Positions 46,034 through 55,028 of a DNA stretch of 64,000 bases are shown here, in pieces. Made by a program: the position numbers and the translations under genes. The notes under the pieces are model-generated. The model saw only the letters and a list, made by a program, of their open reading frames with translations. It was not told where the DNA came from and ran no database searches. The stretch is from Pseudomonas sp. AN-1 (GTDB taxonomy: Bacteria > Pseudomonadota > Gammaproteobacteria > Pseudomonadales > Pseudomonadaceae). The DNA lies in the NCBI RefSeq assembly GCF_034057115.1, contig NZ_CP139195.1:1116001-1180000 (forward strand). Direction: 5' to 3'. Positions within the stretch are counted from its first letter, which is position 1, and the number at the start of each line of letters is the position of its first letter.

Positions 46034-48447
46034 GCCGGCACCTCCTGGCCGCTGGCGCAGCTCTCGGGCGCCGCCGGCCTGAGCATGAAGCAGGCCAGCG
46101 CCGGGACCAGCACCAGGGCCACCAGCATGTTGCAGAGGAACATGAAGGTCAGCAGCACGCCCATGTCGGCCTGGAACTTGATCGGCGAGAAGATCCAGGT
46201 CACCACGCCGAGCGACAGTGTCAGGCCGGTGAACACCACCACCCGCCCGGTGAACTGCAGGGCCCGGGCGTAGGCCTCGGCCAGCGTGGCGCCGCGCTTG
46301 AGCCAGAACAGGGTGACGCTGAGGATGTACAGCGCGTAGTCGACGCCGATGCCGACGCCCAGGGCCACCACCGGCAGGGTCGCCACCTTGAGGCCCATGC
46401 CCAGCTTGACCATCAGCGCCTCGGCCAGCAGCGAGGTGAGGATCAGCGGCAGGATGGCGCAGACCACCGCACGCCAGCTGCGGAAGGCGGCGAAGCACAG
46501 CAGGGTCACCGCCAGGTAGACGCCCAGCAGCATCTGGCCGTTGGCCTCCTTCACCACGATGTTGGTGGCGCTCTCGATGCCGGCATTGCCCGCCGCCAGC
46601 AGGAAGCGCGCGCGCTCGTCGTCGTACTCGGCGGCGAAGCGCTCGGTGACCGCCACCACGTCGCTCAGCGTGTCGGCCTTGTGGTCCTTGAGGTAGGCGT
46701 ACACCGACAGCAGGTCGCAGGTGTCATTGAACAGCTCGCGCGGCGAGCGGATGGCGGCGGCGTTGATCATCGCCTGGTTGGGCAGCAGCTCGTTCCACTT
46801 GAGGTTGCCCTCGTTCATGCCGACGTTGATCTTGCGCGCCAGCCCGGCGATCGAGCTGGTGCCCTCGACGCCCGGCAGCTGGCGCAGGCGCCACTCCAGC
46901 TCCTCGACCTTGCGCAGGGTGGCGTAGTCGATGCACTGGCCGGCCGGGGTGTCGACCATCACCACGAACACGTCGCTGCTGGCCTGGTAGTGGCTGATGA
47001 CGAACTGATTGTCGCGGTTATAGCGCGAGTCGGCGCGCAGCTCGGGGGCGCCCGGATCGAGGTCGCCGACCTTCAGCTCGCGGCCGACCAGCAGCGCGAA
47101 CAGGCCGATGCCCAGCGCCACCAGCAGCGCCAGCGCCGCCGGCCGCGGGCCGGTGAAGCGCTCGAACACGCCGAGCAGGCGCGGGCCGCCCGCCTCGCCC
47201 GCTTCCAGCTTGAGGCTGCGCGCGGCGGCGACCGGAGAGACGCCGGTGTACGACAGCATGATCGGCAGCAGCGCCAGGTTGGTGAACACCAGGATGCCCA
47301 CGCCGACGCTGGCGATGATCGCCAGCTCCTGGATCACCGGCACGTCGACGATGGTCAGCACGGCGAAGCCGACCACGTCGGCGAGCAGCGCGGTCATGCC
47401 GGCGGCGAACAGGCGGCGGAAGGTGTAGCGCGCGGCGATCAGCTTGTGGGTGCCGCGGCCGACGTCCTGCATGATGCCGTTCATCTTCTGCGCGCCGTGG
47501 CTGACGCCGATGGCGTAGACCAGGAACGGGATGAGGATCGAGTAGGGGTTGAGCTCGTAGCCCAGCAGCGGCAGGCAGCCGAGCAGCCAGATCACCCCGA
47601 CCAAGGTGCAGCCCTGCACCACCAGGGTGCTGCGCCAGCAGCGGGTGAAGTAGTAGAGGATCGCCGTGGTGATCAGCACCGCCACGGCGAAGAAGCCGAG
47701 CACCGCTTGCAGGCCGGCGATCAGGTCGCCCATCACCTTGGCGAAGCCGATGATGTGGATGTCCACGCCCTTGGCCTGGTAGCGGCTGCGGATCTGCTCG
47801 AGGGCGTCGGACAGGGTCTGGTAGTCGAGCGCCTGGCCGGTCTTGGGGTCGATGTCCAGGAGCGGCACATGGACGATGGTCGAGCGCAGGTCGCGCGCCA
47901 CCAGCTGGCCGATCTCCCCGGAGCGCTCGACGTTGGCGCGCAGGATCGCCAGGCTCTCGGCGCTGCCGTCGAAGCCGTCCGGCACCACCGGGCCGCCGTC
48001 GAAGCCCTCCTCGGTGACGCCCTGCCAGCGGGTCAGCGGCGTCCACAGCGACTTCATGAAGGCGCGGTCGACGCCCGGCACCAGGTACAGGTCGTCGTTG
48101 ATCTGGCGCAGGGTCTCCATGTACTCGGCGCTGAAGATGTCGCCCTCGCGCCCGTCCGGCACCGCCACGGCGATGCGCACGGCATTGGCAGTGCCCTTGA
48201 GCTCGTCGGCATGCGCGAGGAAGTTGAGCACGAAGGGATGGTTGGCCGGGATGGTCTTGAGGAAGCTGGCGTTGAGGCGCAGCCCGGTCGCGGCGACCGC
48301 GAACAGCAGCGTCAGCACCAGACAGACGCCGATCACCAGGCTGCGATGGTTGAACAGCAGGCGCTCCAGGCGGTTGCCCGAATGCCTGTCGAAATCCGCA
48401 AGGGATGCGATGGCGGCGAAATCGTCGGTGGAATGTCCGATAGCCAT
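46030..48447 (-). CDS. MMPL/RND-family transporter of the catabolic operon
   Basis: An 805-residue RND-superfamily protein with twelve predicted TM segments: TM1 at about 38-58, a large periplasmic loop to about 240, a five-TM block to about 400, then the second half in the same plan. The sterol-sensing/MMPL-like core is visible (IPFLVYAIGVSHGAQKMNG; LVALGVGIGVDYALYILS). No adaptor or outer-membrane factor is encoded. Such MMPL genes occur with DUF1302, DUF1329 and YCF48 genes in catabolic clusters for steroids and other hydrophobic compounds. AATAACAA lies 13-20 nt before the start. Confidence 0.9.
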   Translation of the reverse strand: MAIGHSTDDFAAIASLADFDRHSGNRLERLLFNHRSLVIGVCLVLTLLFAVAATGLRLNASFLKTIPANHPFVLNFLAHADELKGTANAVRIAVAVPDGREGDIFSAEYMETLRQINDDLYLVPGVDRAFMKSLWTPLTRWQGVTEEGFDGGPVVPDGFDGSAESLAILRANVERSGEIGQLVARDLRSTIVHVPLLDIDPKTGQALDYQTLSDALEQIRSRYQAKGVDIHIIGFAKVMGDLIAGLQAVLGFFAVAVLITTAILYYFTRCWRSTLVVQGCTLVGVIWLLGCLPLLGYELNPYSILIPFLVYAIGVSHGAQKMNGIMQDVGRGTHKLIAARYTFRRLFAAGMTALLADVVGFAVLTIVDVPVIQELAIIASVGVGILVFTNLALLPIMLSYTGVSPVAAARSLKLEAGEAGGPRLLGVFERFTGPRPAALALLVALGIGLFALLVGRELKVGDLDPGAPELRADSRYNRDNQFVISHYQASSDVFVVMVDTPAGQCIDYATLRKVEELEWRLRQLPGVEGTSSIAGLARKINVGMNEGNLKWNELLPNQAMINAAAIRSPRELFNDTCDLLSVYAYLKDHKADTLSDVVAVTERFAAEYDDERARFLLAAGNAGIESATNIVVKEANGQMLLGVYLAVTLLCFAAFRSWRAVVCAILPLILTSLLAEALMVKLGMGLKVATLPVVALGVGIGVDYALYILSVTLFWLKRGATLAEAYARALQFTGRVVVFTGLTLSLGVVTWIFSPIKFQADMGVLLTFMFLCNMLVALVLVPALACFMLRPAAPESCASGQEVPA

Positions 48448-48474
48448 GTTATTGACCTCTTGTTATTGACCGAC

Positions 48475-49563
48475 TCAACGCAGCGCGCCCGGCTCGAAGA
48501 AGGAAACGCCGTTGACCCCGACCGCCACGCTGCCGCCGTCGGCGGTGGCCAGCAGGCCGGCGAAGGGGAACTGCGCGCTGGGCTTGACCGGCCTGAAGCT
48601 CTGCCCGTCGTCGCGGCTCAGCCAGCCGGCGCCGGACTCGTCGACCAGCAGGATGCCGCCGTCGGCCAGGTTGACCCCGGCGGTCAGGCTCTGGCTGCCG
48701 GCGAACTCGACCTGCTGCCAGCTGGCGCCGGCATCGCCGGAGCGGAACAGGTTGCCGCGCAGGCCGAAGGCCAGCAGGTGGCCGCGCTGGGTGACGACCA
48801 AGCCGAAGAAGCTGCCCGGATAGGGCTCGCCGAGCGGCTCGAGCTGCTGCAGGTCGCTGTCCAGACGCAGCAGCATGCCCAGCTCGCCGGCCAGGTAGAG
48901 CTGCCCGCCGTGTTCGCGGACGACGTTGACGTGGCGCTGCTCGGTGCCGTCCAGCAGCGCCAGCGAGGGCAGCCAGATGTCGCCGCCGTCGTGGGTGACG
49001 AAGCCGAAGCCGTAGGCGCCGACGGCCACCACCCGCTGGCGATCGAGGCACTGCACGTCGAGCAGCGGCTTGTCGGCGCCCTCCATCTGCAGGCGCCGCG
49101 CATCGTGGGCGCGCTCCGGGTCCTGCAGCTCGCGGGCCTGGACGATGGCGGTGGCGGCCTGCAGGCCGTCGAAGCGCTTGCTCCAGCTGCGTCCGCCGTC
49201 GACGGTCTTGAGGATCACGCCGCGGTGGCCGACCGCCCAGCCGGTGTCGCGGTCGGCGAAGCACACGCCGGTCAGGGTCACCGACACCGGCACCTCGGCC
49301 TGCTGCCAGCTCTGTCCGCGGTCGTCGGAATAGACGATGTGGCCACGCGCACCCACCGCGACGATGCGCTCGCCGGCGCTGGCCGCGGCATTCAGCGGCG
49401 AACGCGCCGCCAGCGGCGAGCGCAGGGCCGCCTGCTGCAGGGTATCGGGGACGTCGCGGACGACCTCCGGCCGCTTCTGGAACTCGGTGTCGGCGCAGGC
49501 GCTCGCCGCCGCCCCGACCACGCCGACCAGGGATATGCACAAGGCGATCATTGTTCTTTTCAC
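48475..49563 (-). CDS. YCF48-related secreted beta-propeller protein
   Basis: A 362-residue exported protein: signal peptide (RTMIALCISLVGVVGAAASACA), then BNR/YCF48-type repeats, e.g. IVYSDDRGQSWQQAEVP, GVILKTVDGGRSWSKRFDG, FRSGDAGASWQQVEF and SRDDGQSFRPVKP. The repeats are related to photosystem II assembly factor Ycf48, but in proteobacteria the role is unknown and the gene travels with MMPL/DUF1329 genes. GTG start at 49563 (GGAG 9 nt upstream). Codons 2-5 contain AAGAACAA, a Crc-type site. Next gene follows at 27 bp. Confidence 0.87.
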   Translation of the reverse strand: MKRTMIALCISLVGVVGAAASACADTEFQKRPEVVRDVPDTLQQAALRSPLAARSPLNAAASAGERIVAVGARGHIVYSDDRGQSWQQAEVPVSVTLTGVCFADRDTGWAVGHRGVILKTVDGGRSWSKRFDGLQAATAIVQARELQDPERAHDARRLQMEGADKPLLDVQCLDRQRVVAVGAYGFGFVTHDGGDIWLPSLALLDGTEQRHVNVVREHGGQLYLAGELGMLLRLDSDLQQLEPLGEPYPGSFFGLVVTQRGHLLAFGLRGNLFRSGDAGASWQQVEFAGSQSLTAGVNLADGGILLVDESGAGWLSRDDGQSFRPVKPSAQFPFAGLLATADGGSVAVGVNGVSFFEPGALR

Positions 49564-49645
49564 TGTTGGAATCTCCGCTACCACGGGGTACCGCACGAGC
49601 TGCCCTCCCCGCCGGGGCGGGGAAGGCAGCCGACCGCATCGGGAC

Positions 49646-51019
49646 TCAGCGCGCGCTCTGGGTCATCAGCGACTCCGGCGAGAAGTGGCTCTCGCGGCGG
49701 CGCTCGGCCATGGCGTACTGGTCCTTGCCGGCATCGCCCAGGGCGCAGTTGTAGACCCAGGCCTTGGTGCGGTGGTCGTGGAAGAAGCCGGTGCAGTAGT
49801 TCACCTGGGCCGGGATGTCCGGCGCGGCGAACGGGGTGGTCAACGCGGTGCGCCACAGGGTGCCCTCGGCGTCCCAGCCGTCGAGGATCGCGGTGCCCCA
49901 GTTGTCCTCGTCGTAGTAGTACTTGCGCTTGGGCACGGCGTGACGCTTGCCGGGCTTGAGGGTCGCCTCCACTTCCCAGACGCGGTGCAGCTCCCAGCGC
50001 ATCATCTCCGGCTTGGCATGGCGCTGGCCCATCACGTCCTGGTCGGCGTTGGCCAGCAGCTTGTTACTGTTGTAGGGAATGATCATTTCCCGCTTGCCGA
50101 TCAGCTTCCAGTCGTAGCGCTCGGGTGAGCCGCCGCCGCCGAAGGTCTCGTCGACGAAGTTGACCCCGGAGGCCACCACGTTGGGGGTGTCGAAGTTGAT
50201 GCTCGGCGCGCGGCGCACGCGGCGCTGGCCGGCCAGGTACTGCCACAGGGTGCGGCCCTTAACGTGGTCGAGCACGTTGTGCACCATCAGCGCCTCGCCG
50301 GCGCGGAAGGCCGGGGCGTAGGTGGACTGGATCGCCAGCATGTAGTTGGGGTTGGGCGTGCTCTCCAGCGAGCCGTCCTTGTAGTAGTAGGGATACTGGC
50401 CGTCGTCGACCGCGGCGGTGGCCAGCACCTGCTTGCCGTCGGCGGTGGTGGTCCACACCTTGTACTTGGTGTGGGTGGACTCGCCGCGCCACAGGGTCAT
50501 GTGGTTCCAGTGCACCTCGAGGCCCGACTGGGGAATCGGGAACGGCACGCCGCCATAGGCGCCCTTCACGGTCAGGCCGTCGTTCTCCAGGGTGGCGCGG
50601 GTGGCGTTCTTGAGGGTGTTGTCATACACCCACTGCGGCGCCGCCGCGGTGCGCCGGGTCGGATAGACGTCGATGCGGAAGGTCTGCGGGTTGTCCTTGA
50701 ACAGCTGGATCACGCCCTCGGACAGCTTGTCCTTGTACTGGTCGAGATTGGCCGCGGTGATGGTGTACAGCGGCTTGTCGGCGGCGAACGGGTCGACGTT
50801 GCGCTGCCCCTGCTGGTAGCCGGCCGGCACCTCGGTGAAGCCGCCGTTCCAGGCCGGGATGCTGCCGTCGGCGTTGCCGGCGCGCTCGGCGCCCATCGGC
50901 GTCAGCTTGCCCTTGAGGGCCTCGGCCTCCTGCGGGCTGACCGCCGCATGGGCGGCGCCGATGCACAGGGACAGCAGGGATACGCAAGTCAGGAAACGGG
51001 CTTTGTTGTTCTTGTACAT
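49646..51019 (-). CDS. DUF1329 outer-membrane-lipoprotein-sorting-like protein
   Basis: A 457-residue exported protein with signal peptide (FLTCVSLLSLCIGAAHA) and a DUF1329 domain, LolA/LolB-like in fold by family knowledge. Landmarks are LTPMGAERAGNADGSIPAWNGGF at the N-terminus, RRVRRAPSINFDTPNV, and GKREMIIPYNSNKLL. DUF1329 and DUF1302 proteins are usually paired and thought to deliver hydrophobic substrates across the envelope. ATG at 51019 is chosen (GAGG 8 nt upstream); a TTG two codons earlier and GTG before that also open the frame. AAGAACAACAA covers codons 3-6 (51003-51013), a double Crc-type site. Confidence 0.88.
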   Translation of the reverse strand: MYKNNKARFLTCVSLLSLCIGAAHAAVSPQEAEALKGKLTPMGAERAGNADGSIPAWNGGFTEVPAGYQQGQRNVDPFAADKPLYTITAANLDQYKDKLSEGVIQLFKDNPQTFRIDVYPTRRTAAAPQWVYDNTLKNATRATLENDGLTVKGAYGGVPFPIPQSGLEVHWNHMTLWRGESTHTKYKVWTTTADGKQVLATAAVDDGQYPYYYKDGSLESTPNPNYMLAIQSTYAPAFRAGEALMVHNVLDHVKGRTLWQYLAGQRRVRRAPSINFDTPNVVASGVNFVDETFGGGGSPERYDWKLIGKREMIIPYNSNKLLANADQDVMGQRHAKPEMMRWELHRVWEVEATLKPGKRHAVPKRKYYYDEDNWGTAILDGWDAEGTLWRTALTTPFAAPDIPAQVNYCTGFFHDHRTKAWVYNCALGDAGKDQYAMAERRRESHFSPESLMTQSAR

Positions 51020-51029
51020 GGTCAACACC

Positions 51030-52724
51030 TCAGAAAGTGTGCGAGACGCTGAAGGCGATGAAGTCGCGGTCGGCGTTGGTCTGCTCGTAGGTCTTGATGC
51101 CGTTGATGTTGATCGGCGCCGAGGGTCCGAAGTAGCCGTTGTAGGACAGGCTGAAGTTGATCGACTTCAGGTAGTCGCCGGCGATGCCGATGTTGTAGTT
51201 GCCGCCCTTGGCCTGGCTGAAGCCGCCGACCGCCGAGGAACGGCCGTCGATGCCGTAGCCGAAGCCCATCGGCACCGACAGGTCGAGCCCGTCGAGCACC
51301 TGGAAGTAGGTCGGGGTGAACACCACGCGCATGGCGGTGGCGTCGCGGGTCGAGTTGGGGTCGAGGTTCTCGCGGTTCTTGTCCACGCTCAGCGTGCGGT
51401 TCCACGCCAGCTCGGCGAGGATGGTCGCCGAATCCCAGAAGGTGCCGGTGGGCAGCACGTTGATCATGTTGATCTGCGCATGGGCGGTCTTGCCGATGGC
51501 GTACAGCGGATTGCGGTCGTTGTCGCCCACCGCCACCGGCGCCACGGCGCTGAGATCGGCCACGGTCAGGCTGACCAGCGGGGCGTCGTGGCGGATCGAC
51601 GCCTCGAAGCCGACGTTGGCGTTGCCGATGCCGCGGTTGGCGCTGAAGCCGTAGGCCGTGATGTCCTCGGGGAACACCAGCATGTACTCGCCCTGCTTGT
51701 CCGCCGGCTGGCCCGGGCCGACATTGGCGCCCGGACGCACCTGCACCTGGAAGTTCTTGTCGTGGTAGCGCACGGCGTACAGGCCGAAGTCGGTATCCAG
51801 CGCATCGGAGCGGTAGCGCAGCTGGATGCCGCCCTGCCCGGAGTCGCGCGCCTCGATGTCCTTGCCGCGGTAGAAGGAAGCCACCGGCCCGACGCCCGGC
51901 GCCGTGGCGAGGATGATGCGCTCGCCGCCCTCGTCGAGCAGGTCGGCCGGACTGAAGTAGCTGCCGGAGCCGGGAATGCGGTTGCGCTCCCACTCGAACT
52001 GGTAGTAGGCGCCCACCGAGAAGTTGGGGGTCAGCTGCAACTGGCCGGAGATCTGCTTGACCGGCAGGCCGAGTTCCTTGAACTGCGAGTTGGGCACCGA
52101 CAGCGCCTTGACTGCGTCGATCGGCTGCTGGGCGGCGGCGATGCCGTTGTTGCCGAAGAACAGGCTCTCGCCGTAGAGCAGCGCGTGCTGGCCCAGGCGG
52201 GCCACGCCCCACATCTCCTCGCCGATGGCGAACTTGCCGTAGACGAAGGCGTCGAGGAACTCCGCATCGCGGCCGTGCAGGTCGCGGGTATCGTCGGTGA
52301 ACTCGTCGTGGTCGACGCTGAAAGCGTTGGCGGTGTCCGGCGAATCGTTGTCGTTGCTCTTGTTGTAGACATCGTCGTACCAGGCCGCGCCGCTGACGCG
52401 GAAACCGAGGTCCTGGTATCTGACGTCCAGCTCGGAGAGCAGGTCGACACGGTTGGAGATCAGCCCCTGGTCGAAGTTGCGGTCGCCGTCGTCCAGGTTG
52501 GGGTCGGCGATCAGCTTGTCGTGCTGGTCCTTGATCCGCCAGGCGTTGCTGTACTTGAGGGTGTTGTCCCAGCGCACCTCGATGTCGCTGCCGGTATCGA
52601 ACTGGAAGGCCTGCGCCGACATGTTCGGCAGCAGGACGATGGCGACGGTCAGTGCGGACAGTTTGAAGGCCTTTTCCACTGCGCAGGCAGAGTCGACTGG
52701 CCGCGCGGCTTTCTTGGAAGTCAT
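51030..52724 (-). CDS. DUF1302 outer-membrane beta-barrel protein
   Basis: A 564-residue outer-membrane protein. Residues 1-39 are an extended signal peptide (KLSALTVAIVLLPNMSAQA). The mature chain opens FQFDTGSDIEVRWDNTLKYS, alternates polar and hydrophobic residues as barrel strands, and ends with FSVSHTF, the terminal-Phe outer-membrane signature. DUF1302 porin-like proteins are found in steroid, alkane and aromatic degraders and are presumed to admit the substrate. AACAATAA lies 31-38 nt before the start. It is 10 bp from the DUF1329 gene. Confidence 0.9.
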   Translation of the reverse strand: MTSKKAARPVDSACAVEKAFKLSALTVAIVLLPNMSAQAFQFDTGSDIEVRWDNTLKYSNAWRIKDQHDKLIADPNLDDGDRNFDQGLISNRVDLLSELDVRYQDLGFRVSGAAWYDDVYNKSNDNDSPDTANAFSVDHDEFTDDTRDLHGRDAEFLDAFVYGKFAIGEEMWGVARLGQHALLYGESLFFGNNGIAAAQQPIDAVKALSVPNSQFKELGLPVKQISGQLQLTPNFSVGAYYQFEWERNRIPGSGSYFSPADLLDEGGERIILATAPGVGPVASFYRGKDIEARDSGQGGIQLRYRSDALDTDFGLYAVRYHDKNFQVQVRPGANVGPGQPADKQGEYMLVFPEDITAYGFSANRGIGNANVGFEASIRHDAPLVSLTVADLSAVAPVAVGDNDRNPLYAIGKTAHAQINMINVLPTGTFWDSATILAELAWNRTLSVDKNRENLDPNSTRDATAMRVVFTPTYFQVLDGLDLSVPMGFGYGIDGRSSAVGGFSQAKGGNYNIGIAGDYLKSINFSLSYNGYFGPSAPININGIKTYEQTNADRDFIAFSVSHTF

Positions 52725-52771
52725 GTGGATACCTCGAATTACGCTTGAGCGCTTTTATTGTTATCGGGATG

Positions 52772-52796
52772 TCTGCCGGCCCCGGCGGCCGGCAGA
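52772..52796. other. intra-operon hairpin without T-run
   Basis: TCTGCCGGC (52772-52780) pairs with GCCGGCAGA (52788-52796) around a 7-nt loop, in the 99-bp gap between the oxygenase and the DUF1302 gene. There is no T-tract on either side, so it looks like an RNA-processing or stability element that separates enzyme and envelope cistrons and not a terminator. Confidence 0.5.
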
Positions 52797-52823
52797 TGCA
52801 CACATACGGACGTTCTGCTCTCC

Positions 52824-54044
52824 TCAGTCGTGGATGGATACCGGCTCCAGGCCGAAGATCATCGGCGGCAGCGGCTGGCCGAGCAGGTAGGCGCCGAGCA
52901 TGCCGGCGGTGTCGTCGGCGTTCTGGGTGATGTGGTTGGCGGCGGCGATGACGTCGCGCAGGATCCGCTGCAGCGGGTTGTCCAGGTAGATGCCGCGCGC
53001 CGAGGTGGCCTTGAACAGCAGCATCACCGCCTCCTCGCACTCGCGGCCGACGCGGGCGATGTCGAGCATGTGGTGCACGCGGTCATGGGTCGGCACCAGC
53101 TCGCGGCGCTCCACGATCTCGGTGGTCTCGGCCATCATCTGCAGCAGGCGGGCGCGGGCGGTGCGCACGCGCACCACGGCGTTGCCCAGGCGATCCTTGA
53201 CGTAGGGGCTGAGCGCCGCGCTGTTGCCGTCGGTGGTGTTGGTGCGCACGCTCATCTGGCGGATGTACTCGTCGACGCCACCCTGGGCCATGCCGACAAT
53301 CAGCGAGGACACCGCGCCGAAGAACACCTGGTTGAACGGGTACAGGTAGTGATTGCCGCGCTCGCTGTACTCGTACTTGATCAGGCTATGCACCCGGTGG
53401 GCCGGCACGAAGGCATCCCTGACCAGCAGGCTCTTGCTGCCGGTGCCGGCCAGGCCGAAGGTGTGCCAGTCGTCGATGATCTCGTAGTCGTCAGCCGACA
53501 CCAGCATGGACAGGCGGTCGATCACCTTGCCGTTGGCGTCCTTGCGCAGGCCGCCGAGGAAAGCCCACTGGCCGTGGTCGCAGCCGCTGGAGGTCTTCCA
53601 GGTGCCGCTGATGCGGTAGCCGCCGTCGACCTCCTCGAGCTTGCCGAAGGGCGGGTAGGACGAGGCGATGATGGTGGCATCATTCTCGCCCCACACGTCG
53701 ACGCAGGCCTGCTCGGGCATGCTGCCGAATTCCCACTGGTGGATGCCGAGGATCATCATGTTCCAGGCGCTGCTGCAGCAGCCGCGGCCCAGCTCCATCA
53801 GCACCTTGTAGAACACGCTGGGATTCATTTCCCAGCCGCCGAACTTGGCCGGCTGGAGGATCTTGAAGAAACCGGCATCGACGAAGGCCTGGATGGTTTC
53901 CTTCGAGACCATGCGGTTCTTTTCCACCGATGTGGCCTTTTCCAGCAGCATCGGGATCAGGTCGCGGGCGCGCTGCAGGATCTCGGCTTCGCTGGGAATC
54001 TGCTGGCAGGCGAGCAGTTCGGACTTCTTCAGGACTTGGTTCAT
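52824..54044 (-). CDS. ACAD-fold flavin-dependent phenol monooxygenase, oxygenase component (HsaA / HPAH-C2 type)
   Basis: A 406-residue acyl-CoA-dehydrogenase-fold protein. EILQRARDLIPMLLEKATSVEKNRMVSKETIQAFVDAGFFKILQPAKFGG is the helical N-domain; YRISGTWKTSSGCDHGQWAFLGG is the middle beta domain; the C-domain has ARVGRECEEAVMLLFKATSARGIYLDNPLQRILRDVIAAANH with the conserved Arg-Asp. Relatives HsaA and the C2 component hydroxylate phenols ortho to the OH using reduced flavin from a separate reductase. No reductase is in this operon; that at 39548 fits. AACAAGAA (54060-54067) is 16-23 nt before the start. Confidence 0.9.
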   Translation of the reverse strand: MNQVLKKSELLACQQIPSEAEILQRARDLIPMLLEKATSVEKNRMVSKETIQAFVDAGFFKILQPAKFGGWEMNPSVFYKVLMELGRGCCSSAWNMMILGIHQWEFGSMPEQACVDVWGENDATIIASSYPPFGKLEEVDGGYRISGTWKTSSGCDHGQWAFLGGLRKDANGKVIDRLSMLVSADDYEIIDDWHTFGLAGTGSKSLLVRDAFVPAHRVHSLIKYEYSERGNHYLYPFNQVFFGAVSSLIVGMAQGGVDEYIRQMSVRTNTTDGNSAALSPYVKDRLGNAVVRVRTARARLLQMMAETTEIVERRELVPTHDRVHHMLDIARVGRECEEAVMLLFKATSARGIYLDNPLQRILRDVIAAANHITQNADDTAGMLGAYLLGQPLPPMIFGLEPVSIHD

Positions 54045-54127
54045 GGTGTGATCTCTCTGTTCTTGTTATCGGCAGCCCACCGCCCGCAACGGGCGGCGGG
54101 GAGATGCGGTTGAGCGTTGTGCGGGAT

Positions 54128-55006
54128 TCAGAGCTTTCCGCTGGCGAGGAACTTCAGCATCACGCCGTTGAACTCCTCGGGGTCCTCGTACTGCGGCCAG
54201 TGCCCAGCCTCGGTCTTCATCACGTACAGCTGGCCCCGGGGCAGGCGCGGCAGGGCGGCCTCGGCGGCGGCCACGTCGTGGATCGGGTTGTGGGTGGTCC
54301 ACAGCAGCAGGGTTTCGCACTGCACCTGCTCCAGCTCGATCATGTCGGGCTTGCCGCCCTCCTTGACCCGCTTGAGGCGCGAGTAGATCAGCGGCGCGCA
54401 CTGCTGGTAGCCGGCCGAGGAATAGAAGGCCAGGCGGGTGGCGATCAGCTCGTCGCTCAGCAGGTGCCAGTTGCCTTCGAACAGCAGCCACTGCATGCGC
54501 TCGCGGATGCTGTCGAAGGTCGGCGCCTGGCCGAAGCTGCGCGCCGACAGTTCGGCCAGGTACTTGAGGTCGGCGCGGCCCTTGTCGCTGACCACCGGGA
54601 TGCCGCCGGTGGTGTTGAGCACCGCGCGCCCGATGCGCTGCGGGTAGCGCACGGCGAAGTCGCCGGTGACCACCCCGCCCAGCGACTCGCCGGAGATGTG
54701 CGCCCGCTCGATGTCGAGGACATCCATCAGCTCGCGCAGCTGCTCGACGTAGTCGGCGATCGAGTACTCGATGTCGGTCTTCTTCGCCGACAGGCCGTGG
54801 CCGACGTAGTCGAAGGCGATCACGTGGTAGTGCTCGCCGAGGGCCACCACGTTCTTCGCGTAGGCCTCCAGATGACCGCCGATGCCGTGCATCAGGATCA
54901 GCGTCTCGGCCTTGCCCTTGCCGGCTTCGGCGATGCGGGTGCGACCGTAGGTGGGCAGTTCGACGAAGCGAATCTCGGCGCCGAGGAAATCCAGCCAAAT
55001 GCTCAT
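54128..55006 (-). CDS. alpha/beta hydrolase, second meta-cleavage-type hydrolase with altered acid motif
   Basis: A 292-residue alpha/beta hydrolase. LILMHGIGGHLEAYAKNV is the oxyanion region; HISGESLGGVVTGDFA is the nucleophile elbow (Ser); TEAGHWPQYEDPEEFN holds the catalytic His. Where BphD-type enzymes have WGRDDRFVP, this reads WTTHNPIHD, so the expected catalytic Asp appears to be Asn, with an Asp four residues later. It may use a different acid or catalyse a different step (ester, or another ring-fission product) from the hydrolase at 41843. It lies 22 bp after the dioxygenase gene and lacks a Crc-type site. Confidence 0.87.
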   Translation of the reverse strand: MSIWLDFLGAEIRFVELPTYGRTRIAEAGKGKAETLILMHGIGGHLEAYAKNVVALGEHYHVIAFDYVGHGLSAKKTDIEYSIADYVEQLRELMDVLDIERAHISGESLGGVVTGDFAVRYPQRIGRAVLNTTGGIPVVSDKGRADLKYLAELSARSFGQAPTFDSIRERMQWLLFEGNWHLLSDELIATRLAFYSSAGYQQCAPLIYSRLKRVKEGGKPDMIELEQVQCETLLLWTTHNPIHDVAAAEAALPRLPRGQLYVMKTEAGHWPQYEDPEEFNGVMLKFLASGKL

Positions 55007-55028
55007 GTTCGATTCTCCGTGGTGCCGG

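Noticed and set aside
46003-49959. A 1318-codon open frame on the plus strand opposite the MMPL and YCF48 genes
   Set aside because: It is an antisense mirror of real genes in high-GC DNA; its translation is Gln/His/Arg-rich low-complexity sequence without domains, while the minus-strand proteins are clear family members.
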